In this document: positions 57,877-64,000 of the stretch, piece by piece
Position numbering within the stretch: position 1 is the first letter of the stretch
Layout: each line of letters opens with the position of its first letter
Source of the DNA: Thermoflexus sp.
GTDB lineage: Bacteria > Chloroflexota > Anaerolineae > Aggregatilineales > Aggregatilineaceae
NCBI GenBank assembly: GCA_020724465.1
Contig: DYGX01000008.1
Location: forward strand, 1-64,000
Length of the DNA stretch: 64,000 bases
Direction of reading: 5' to 3'
Notes under the pieces: generated by a model
The model's input: only the letters and a program-made list of their open reading frames with translations
What the model was told of the DNA's origin: nothing
Databases searched by the model: none
Made by a program: the position numbers and the translations under genes

Positions 57877-59847
57877 ATGTCTACCTCGACCAATTCACGG
57901 GAAAAATTCTCGGTACGCAAGCTGCTCTTTGGCGAGCCGCTGCGCACCGAAGCTCTGCCACACCAGACGGTCAACAAGCGGATCGGTCTGGCGATTTTCG
58001 CGTCCGACGCGCTCTCGTCGACGGCCTACGCGACGGAAGAAATCCTGATCATCCTGGCGCTGGCTGGCACTGGCGCAGCCACGCTCGGCCTCTCCATTCC
58101 GATCGCCATTGCCATCTCGATCCTGCTGATCATCGTGACCATTTCGTATCGCCAGACGATCTACGCCTATCCCAACGGGGGCGGGGCCTACATCGTCGCG
58201 CGCGACAACCTGGGCGAGCTACCGGCCCAGATCGCCGGCGCGTCGCTGCTGACCGACTACATCCTGACGGTCGCGGTGAGCGTTTCGTCCGGCGTGGCGC
58301 AGATCGTATCCGGCTTCCCCGAGCTGCTGCCGTATCGCGTCGAGCTGGCGATCCTGGTGATCGCCATTATCACGATCGTGAACCTGCGCGGGGTGCGCGA
58401 GAGCGGCCGGATCTTCGCCGTCCCAACCTACTTCTTCGTCGGGACAATGCTTCTCACGCTGGCGGTCGGGTTTGTGCGCTACCTCTTGGGTGACCTGCCA
58501 ACGGTCGTTAACGTCGAAGCCGTGCACTCGGGTACGCAGACCGTCACACTCTTCCTGATCCTGCGCGCATTCTCCAGTGGATCGGCGGCGCTGACGGGGA
58601 TCGAGGCGATCTCGAACGGCATCACGGCCTTTAAAGAGCCGCGCAGCCACAACGCCGCGGTGACATTGGTGTGGATGAGCACCTTGCTGGTGATCATGTT
58701 CCTGGGCATCACCTTCATGGCACACCAGATCGGAGCGCTGCCCAGCGAGACCGAAACGGTCATCTCGCAGATCGGGCGCACCGTCTACGGAGAGGGCAGC
58801 CCGCTCTACCTGGCAGTCCTGGCCGGGACGGCGCTGATCCTGCTGATGGCCGCCAACACCAGCTACGCGGACTTCCCGCGCCTGGCCGCGCTGGCCGCCA
58901 GCGACGGCTTCCTGCCGCGCCAGCTCACCTATCGTGGGGGCCGTCTCGTCTTCTCGTGGGGGATCGTCGGGCTGGCGGCGTTCGCGTCGCTGCTGGTGAT
59001 CGTGATGAACGCGCGCACCACGGCGCTGATCCCGCTCTATGCCATCGGCGTGTTCCTGAGTTTTACCATCTCGCAGACCGGGATGGTGGTGCATATGCGC
59101 CGCATCGGGAAGCTCAAGCCCGGCGAATCGGTGCAGGGGCACGACACGGTGCTGCACTACGACGCTCACTGGCGTACCAAGATGTTCATCAGCGGCTTTG
59201 GGGCCGTCTGCACCGGCATTGTGGCGCTGGTCTTCGCGGTGACCAAGTTCACCAGCGGGGCCTGGGTCGTCGTCGTGCTGATCCCGTCGCTGGTCTACAT
59301 TTTCTCCCGCATCCACGACCATTACCGCGACGTGGCGCGCGCGCTGAGCTTGCAGGGTGTCCCGGTGGACATCGAGAAGCGCCCGATCCAGACCATCATC
59401 CTGGTGGACGACGTGCACGCCGAGACGGTGCGCCTGGTCAACTTCGCCAAGTCGCTCGATCACCCCTGGCACGCGGTGCATGTGGCGACCAACCCGGACA
59501 AGATCGAAATCGTGCGCGAGAAGTGGCGCAAGCGCATCGGTGAAGGCGAGCTGGTGATCCTGCCCTCGCCCTATCGCCTGCTGGCCGAGCCGATCCGGCA
59601 TTATATCGAGCAGATCCAGGAACAGCAGCCGGGCGGCTTCGTACACGTCATCATGGGACACCTGGCGATGGACACCTACTGGGAGCAGATCCTGCACCAG
59701 AACACGGCGGTCATCTTCAACCTGGCGCTGAGCCGGATGGATAACGTCGTCGTCACCAGCGTTCCCTACCAGATCCACCGCGACGAGCTCCGGCGCGCGC
59801 ACCACGTCAAGAACGGCGCGCACAACGGCACCGTGGCCCAGCGCTGA
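57877..59847 (+). CDS. KimA-like potassium importer (APC superfamily)
   Basis: A 656-residue transporter with 12 membrane helices and a soluble C-terminal domain (about 490-656). It shows clear KimA features: FASDALSSTAYATEEI (equivalent of KimA Asp36/Tyr43), SYRQTIYAYPNGGGAY, LLTDYILTVAVSVSSG (equivalent of Asp117/Tyr118) and RAFSSGSAALTGIEAISN. KimA is a high-affinity K+/H+ symporter in Bacillus. I prefer the ATG at 57877 over a GTG nine bases earlier. A long structured leader precedes it and a 15-bp hairpin follows it. Confidence 0.82.
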   Translation: MSTSTNSREKFSVRKLLFGEPLRTEALPHQTVNKRIGLAIFASDALSSTAYATEEILIILALAGTGAATLGLSIPIAIAISILLIIVTISYRQTIYAYPNGGGAYIVARDNLGELPAQIAGASLLTDYILTVAVSVSSGVAQIVSGFPELLPYRVELAILVIAIITIVNLRGVRESGRIFAVPTYFFVGTMLLTLAVGFVRYLLGDLPTVVNVEAVHSGTQTVTLFLILRAFSSGSAALTGIEAISNGITAFKEPRSHNAAVTLVWMSTLLVIMFLGITFMAHQIGALPSETETVISQIGRTVYGEGSPLYLAVLAGTALILLMAANTSYADFPRLAALAASDGFLPRQLTYRGGRLVFSWGIVGLAAFASLLVIVMNARTTALIPLYAIGVFLSFTISQTGMVVHMRRIGKLKPGESVQGHDTVLHYDAHWRTKMFISGFGAVCTGIVALVFAVTKFTSGAWVVVVLIPSLVYIFSRIHDHYRDVARALSLQGVPVDIEKRPIQTIILVDDVHAETVRLVNFAKSLDHPWHAVHVATNPDKIEIVREKWRKRIGEGELVILPSPYRLLAEPIRHYIEQIQEQQPGGFVHVIMGHLAMDTYWEQILHQNTAVIFNLALSRMDNVVVTSVPYQIHRDELRRAHHVKNGAHNGTVAQR

Positions 59848-59874
59848 GCGCGGCGCCCAGCCAGCGGACAACAC

Positions 59875-59910
59875 ACGCGCCCCCGGAGACGAACTTCTCC
59901 GGGGGCGCGT
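59875..59910. terminator. 15-bp perfect hairpin between convergent genes
   Basis: ACGCGCCCCCGGAGA (59875-59889) pairs fully with TCTCCGGGGGCGCGT (59896-59910) around a 6-nt loop. It lies 28 nt after the KimA-like stop and could stop transcription from both sides, though there is no T-tract. Confidence 0.65.
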
Positions 59911-60075
59911 CACTACCGCGCCGCTTGCCCATCCCCCACCGACGCGATAGACCAGCGGTGGATAGAAAACCTCGCCAGCACAGGGCCAGCGAGGTTCGTC
60001 AAGCGCGTCACGCCGCGCGCAGCGAGCGGCACCGGGGCAGGGAGTGCGCGCCGCGCTGGGTGCCGCGCCAGACGA

Positions 60076-60903
60076 CTAGTAGTAAGCGGGCGGGTCGCTG
60101 GCCGGGAAGGATTCCTCGGACGCCTGTTCGACGCGGTCGGTGTCCAACACGTCGGCCGGGCTTGCGCCGCCGCTAAAGACGGCTTTGAGGCGTTCCAGGG
60201 ACGCGCGGACCTGCTTCTCCGGCGCGGATCCGAATAGCCGCGCCACCGCCGCGCCCACCGCGCCCCCCGCCGGCGCGTACTCGAAGACCACCTCGACCAG
60301 CGTCGCGCTGCCATCGGGCGTGGGGCGGAAGCGCACCGTCCCCGCGTGCTCGACGACCGAGCCTTCGACCGTGCGCCAGGCGATCAGCTCGTTGGGCTGG
60401 TCGTTGATCACCTCGGCGTCCCACTGCACGCTGGTGCCCGCCGGTCCCTCAACCGTCCAGTGCGAGCGATTGCCCTCGTAAACTTCGACCGATTTGATGT
60501 GGGGCATGAATTGCGGCAGGTTGGTGAAGTTGCGCCAGAAATGGTACAGCTCGCCCGCGCTGCGCTCGATCAGGATGCTGTCTTCAACGCGGATGCCCTG
60601 CTCGTGCGGGACGGCAGCCGCCCCGGTCGGGCTGACCAGCGCCCGGTTCTTGCCCAGCAGGCGCATCAGCAGCGACGACCCGGTCACGCCGCGTACGAGC
60701 AGGCTGCCCGCCGCCATCGCCAGACCCAGGCCAACCCGGCCCCGCTTCGCCACGGCAGCCAGCGCCAGCGCCGCGCCGCCCAGAATCGAGGCGATCCGCT
60801 CGCCCTTGCCCATGTTGATCCGCGTGGTGGGGCCTTCCTCACGCGGGTGAGCCACGCCGCTCTCATGCACTGTCGTGTCGTTGGCGCGTTCATCAACTAC
60901 CAT
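60076..60903 (-). CDS. SRPBCC-domain protein with N-terminal DUF2892-like region
   Basis: A 275-residue protein. After a charged N-terminus come two short hydrophobic helices with GKGERIASILGG, like DUF2892. Residues about 100-245 are an SRPBCC/polyketide-cyclase domain (IRVEDSILIERSAGELYHFW, then LPQFMPHIKSVEV). The end EESFPASDPPAYY is a recurrent tail in such proteins. AGGAGA lies 7 nt before the ATG. Lipid or hydrophobic-ligand binding is the family theme. Confidence 0.8.
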   Translation of the reverse strand: MVVDERANDTTVHESGVAHPREEGPTTRINMGKGERIASILGGAALALAAVAKRGRVGLGLAMAAGSLLVRGVTGSSLLMRLLGKNRALVSPTGAAAVPHEQGIRVEDSILIERSAGELYHFWRNFTNLPQFMPHIKSVEVYEGNRSHWTVEGPAGTSVQWDAEVINDQPNELIAWRTVEGSVVEHAGTVRFRPTPDGSATLVEVVFEYAPAGGAVGAAVARLFGSAPEKQVRASLERLKAVFSGGASPADVLDTDRVEQASEESFPASDPPAYY

Positions 60904-61312
60904 CGAAATGTCTCCTTGTGTGCCTCAACCAGTGGATGGATGTCTCACCGTCGATCCCCGTCCCCGTGCGGCGGACTGGCCGCAGGCCGGGACGGGACGC
61001 TGTGGCCCGCCATGAGCGGCAAACGCGCGGCCCACAGCGGCGAGCCACAGCGTCGGTTCCAGTACGAGTCAGACTGCTGACGTTCTTCCACCAACCAACG
61101 TGTTCCATAGGTTTCCGATACAACACAGCCTGATAGTAATCTTAGGGGCAAGCGCGCGCCGTGTTATGGGCCACCTGGCGCATTTTGGTGTGGGCAGGTT
61201 GGCGCAAATTCGGCCGCACCGGCCTGTCGCACCTTGACAAATCGCCGGCGCAGACGAGAATCAAATCGCGCTGCGGGCCGCAGCCTGCTAATCGTGGGGA
61301 CAAAGATCGCAG
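60904..61312. other. divergent intergenic region with a candidate rightward promoter
   Basis: A 409-bp gap between the SRPBCC gene and the glycosyltransferase. TTGACA (61234-61239), 16-bp spacer and GAGAAT (61256-61261) form a possible promoter about 50 nt before the ATG at 61313. No gene, RNA or repeat was recognised in the rest. Confidence 0.45.
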
Positions 61313-62959
61313 ATGAGTTTCCCATCTATTGCTCGCCAGAAGACATCCGCACGCCTGTATACCGGCGTGCGCTGGCGCAAAGCCGCGCTGATCTTGAGCT
61401 TCGTCAGCCTGGTCATTGTCGCGTCGCTGCCGCTGGCGCCCTCGCTGCGCCCGATCGGGCGCGACAACGGCATCCAGTCGTACACCGCCGAAGTTGTGTT
61501 TGAGGGCGGCACGCTCTACGAGGACGCCTGGGATAACAAGCTGCCGGGCGTGTACCTGATCAACGTGCTGGCGTTCCACCTGTTCGGCACGGACTCGTGG
61601 GCGATCTGGACGATCGATGTGATCTTCCTGAGCGTGACCGCTGTTCTGTTCTACACGCTGATGACGCTGGCGCGCTTTCCGCGCTGGCTGGCACCCGCAG
61701 CCACGTACCTGTTTGTGCTCCTGGCGCGCCACCCGATTATGCTCCACGACGTCAATTTCACGGAGAGCTACGCCCTGCTGCCGCAGGTGCTGGTTTTCCT
61801 GGCGGGCTATCGCTTCCTGCGGCGGCCCGGCGCCCGGTGGGCGTTTCTGATCGGCCTGAGCGCCAGCCTGGCGTTTTTGCTCAAGCAAACGACCATCGGC
61901 GGGACGCTGGCCTTCATCCCCGCGCTGGTGCTGGTCGGGCATCCCGCCGTGCGCGCGCCGCAGCGCTGGAAATGGCTGGGGGCGATCGTCGCCGGGGGGG
62001 TGACGGGCCTGGGACTGATGGCGCTTTACCTGGCTGCCAATGGCATTCTGAGCGAGACCATCCAGGCATCGATGGTCTCGCCGATGGCCTTCCACCGTTG
62101 GGTGAGCGCGCACTCGATTTCCGTGGCGGACACGGTGTTTCGCACGCTGACCCGCAGCGTGGCGCCGGTGATCTTGCTGCTGCTCTCCGGGTTGGTTGTG
62201 CCGGGCGTGCTGGCGATTGTCTCGCAGCGGTGGGGCCGGGCTTTCGGCGCGCTCCCGCGCGATCGGGTGGCGCTCGGCGGCTGGGCGGCGCTGACCGTGC
62301 TGGCCGACCTGGCGCTCGTCAACGTGACCAACCGCGCCTATGCCCATTACTACGTCACGCTCGTCCCGGCCCTGACCGTCATCTCTGCGATCGGGTTGCA
62401 CCGGCTGGTCGACGCACCGCGCACGCCGCTGCGCCTGCGCAAGCGCCGCCTGCTGGCGCTGGGCGTGATCGCGCTCAATCTGATCGCCTTCGGAGCGGGC
62501 GTGCTGGTAGAAATGGCGCTGACCCGCACCGGCAGCCTGTTCGGCCCGACGCAGGAGCACCCGATCGTGCGCTATGTCGAGCAGCACACCCGGCCGGACG
62601 AGACGGTGTTCGTCTGGGGCGCGTCGAGCGACATCAACTTCGAGGCCCAGCGGCACAGCCCGACGCAGTATCACTACGGCTATCCGGTCATCGTTCCGGA
62701 CGACACAGCCCCCGCGCTGATCGCGGAGCTGGTGCGCGATCTGGAAACCAACCGGCCCGCGTTGATCGTGGATACCACCGTCGAAGACGGGAATCGCATC
62801 CCGCCGCTTGATCCGGAAACGCGCGCGCTGTGGCAGGCCGAGGACGGCCGCACCGACACGACCGATCTGACTCCGCTGTTCGAGTTCGTCAGCACCCACT
62901 GCGCGGTGGAACATCAGGCCGGCCAGGTCACGGTCTACCGCTGCACCTACGACGATTAA
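61313..62959 (+). CDS. GT39/PMT_2-like membrane glycosyltransferase
   Basis: A 548-residue polytopic protein with about ten helices. After helix 1 is RPIGRDNGIQSYTAEVVFEG, whose acidic residue suits the GT-C catalytic loop, followed by LYEDAWDNKLPGVYLIN, a pattern common in PMT_2 proteins. A soluble domain (about 420-548) ends the chain, starting PDETVFVWGASSD. It is separate from the pair at 17340-20254. Donor and acceptor unknown. Confidence 0.78.
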   Translation: MSFPSIARQKTSARLYTGVRWRKAALILSFVSLVIVASLPLAPSLRPIGRDNGIQSYTAEVVFEGGTLYEDAWDNKLPGVYLINVLAFHLFGTDSWAIWTIDVIFLSVTAVLFYTLMTLARFPRWLAPAATYLFVLLARHPIMLHDVNFTESYALLPQVLVFLAGYRFLRRPGARWAFLIGLSASLAFLLKQTTIGGTLAFIPALVLVGHPAVRAPQRWKWLGAIVAGGVTGLGLMALYLAANGILSETIQASMVSPMAFHRWVSAHSISVADTVFRTLTRSVAPVILLLLSGLVVPGVLAIVSQRWGRAFGALPRDRVALGGWAALTVLADLALVNVTNRAYAHYYVTLVPALTVISAIGLHRLVDAPRTPLRLRKRRLLALGVIALNLIAFGAGVLVEMALTRTGSLFGPTQEHPIVRYVEQHTRPDETVFVWGASSDINFEAQRHSPTQYHYGYPVIVPDDTAPALIAELVRDLETNRPALIVDTTVEDGNRIPPLDPETRALWQAEDGRTDTTDLTPLFEFVSTHCAVEHQAGQVTVYRCTYDD

Positions 62960-62980
62960 CGGTTGGAGCGGGGCATCGTT

Positions 62981-63084
62981 CCCCTCACCCCAAACTCTCT
63001 CTCTTGCGACTGCGTCGCGGGGAGCGGGCTTTGAGGCGCCGCGCGCTCCCCTTCTCCCCGCGCGCGAGGCCGGGGGTTGAGGGG
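62981..63084. repeat. MITE-like intergenic element, copy 3
   Basis: About 104 bp with the same ends (CCCCTCACCCCAAAC and GGGGGTTGAGGGG) and the same left flank CATCGTT as copy 1; somewhat shortened inside. Confidence 0.75.
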
Positions 63085-63110
63085 ATGTTCTGCCCACCTG
63101 CACACCGGTG

Positions 63111-64000
63111 TCAACGAGCCGCGGCGGGCCGGAACACCCGCAGACGGGTACCGCTGCCCTGGTGCGACTCAATCGTCAGCGTCGCGCCGATCTCCTCAGA
63201 ACGCTCGCGCATAATCTCCAGCCCCAGGCTCGTGGCCTGGACGTGGCCGGGATCAAACCCTGCGCCGTTGTCCTCAATCGTCAGCGTGATCCCGCTCGCG
63301 TCGTTCACCAGCCGGATCGAGGCCTGGGACGCTTCGGCGTGTTTGGCGATGTTGTTAAGCGCTTCCTGCGTGATGCGGTAAAGCGCCAGCTTGATATCCG
63401 GCTGGAGATTGAACTCGCCCTCTACGTCCACGTTGATCGCCATCCGCTTGCGGCTGCGGATTGCCTCGGCAAGCTGGCGCAGCAAGGTCGGCAGCTCGAC
63501 TTCCAGCAGCGAGGTCGGGCGCAGCTCGAGCAAGAGCACGCGCATTTCGGCCATTGCGCCGCGCGTCAGGTGATGCAGTTCGGCAAGCTGCGCGAGCGCC
63601 TTTTCCGGGCTGCGCTGCCACTGGCGCGGCAGAGCTTCGGCGATCATGCTCGCGGAAAAGAGCGTCTGGCTGACGGCGTCGTGCAGGTCGCGCGCCAGAC
63701 GCTCGCGCTCCTGCGTGGCGACCAACGCCCGCTCGCGCTCCAACACATGCGCATTGTGGATCGCGATCGCGGCCTGCCCGGCAAACGCTTCCAGGCGATC
63801 CGCGTGCGCCTCGGTGAAGAAGTCGGGCTGCCAGCTCCCCAGTCCGATGAAGCCGATCACCTGGCCCTCGTACTGAATCGGCGCGCCGAGATACGCCCGC
63901 CAATAGGGATCATGGCTCAGGCGGAAGTGCGTTTCGGTCTGGATATCATCCACAATCAAGGGCTGGCGCGTCACCATCATGGTGTGCAGATGACGCGCCG
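63111..64000 (-). CDS. GAF-domain histidine kinase, NarL-partner type (5' end beyond window)
   Basis: The C-terminal 290 or so residues of a sensor kinase; the frame stays open to the window edge, so the start is outside. A GAF domain (AYLGAPIQYEGQVIGFIGLG) is followed by a HisKA_3 dimerisation helix with the phospho-acceptor His in ERERLARDLHDAVSQ. A HATPase_c domain follows with N-box EALNNIAKHAEAS and G1 box IEDNGAGFDP. Such kinases pair with LuxR/NarL-type response regulators. The regulator gene is not in the window. Confidence 0.88.
   Translation of the reverse strand, partial: ARHLHTMMVTRQPLIVDDIQTETHFRLSHDPYWRAYLGAPIQYEGQVIGFIGLGSWQPDFFTEAHADRLEAFAGQAAIAIHNAHVLERERALVATQERERLARDLHDAVSQTLFSASMIAEALPRQWQRSPEKALAQLAELHHLTRGAMAEMRVLLLELRPTSLLEVELPTLLRQLAEAIRSRKRMAINVDVEGEFNLQPDIKLALYRITQEALNNIAKHAEASQASIRLVNDASGITLTIEDNGAGFDPGHVQATSLGLEIMRERSEEIGATLTIESHQGSGTRLRVFRPAAAR

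Overview
The window is high-GC bacterial chromosome, densely coded, with short intergenic gaps and frequent 4-nt and 8-nt gene overlaps. I infer a member of the Chloroflexota (Anaerolineae-like). The reasons are a class III PHA synthase beside small coiled-coil partners, an FmdB-type zinc ribbon, a DUF6391 protein, YwiC-like and KimA-like proteins, a one-chain pyruvate:ferredoxin oxidoreductase and a free-standing alpha-2-macroglobulin. No rRNA, tRNA, CRISPR array or transposase was seen, so the taxonomy rests on gene content only.

Region 1 (124-12069, all minus strand) is the most novel-looking part. A small SARP-type regulator (winged helix plus BTAD) is the first gene. Below it are two transcription units. 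One is a PHA unit: a helical protein, a PhaE-like protein, PhaC and a YwiC-like membrane protein. The other is a biosynthetic unit: FabH-like, SDR, AMP-ligase, alpha/beta hydrolase, second FabH-like, second AMP-ligase, then a LivK-type binding protein. Both units are preceded by heptamer direct repeats (consensus YGYAACY) at an 11-bp period, each ending 9 bp before a -10-like hexamer. That is the layout of SARP operators.

Region 2 (12311-24832) is mixed: an SDR, an orphan polar-amino-acid ABC permease, a drug/H+ antiporter whose 5' end is broken by a 74-bp duplication/insertion, a tail-anchored hypothetical, two coupled GT39-like glycosyltransferases, xylulokinase, an FmdB zinc ribbon, a metallo-beta-lactamase-fold protein and an HtrA-like protease.

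Region 3 (24922-34807, minus strand) looks like one operon led by a ROK repressor with a clear promoter and operator. It encodes a fucose-isomerase-like protein, aldehyde dehydrogenase, a small transaldolase, a GH4 enzyme, split SAF/UxaA-type lyase subunits and a LarA-like racemase. This set fits the sulfo-transaldolase route of sulfoquinovose breakdown extended to sulfolactate racemisation and desulfonation. Upstream lies a PhnCDE-type ABC transporter with an oversized permease.

Region 4 (39075-51545) holds nicotinate phosphoribosyltransferase coupled to an unknown P-loop kinase, a repeat-rich gap, a 1962-aa alpha-2-macroglobulin with an intact thioester motif, and NifJ.

Region 5 (51912-64000) holds housekeeping and mixed genes: HAD phosphatase, DUF6391, DNA polymerase III delta, STAS, a Kbl/BioF-type synthase, VanZ, a KimA-like potassium transporter with a structured leader, an SRPBCC protein, a GT39-like protein and a histidine kinase cut by the window end. 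Three families of dispersed intergenic repeats run through the window: decamer arrays, about 105-126-bp MITE-like elements, and short palindromes followed by CTACA.
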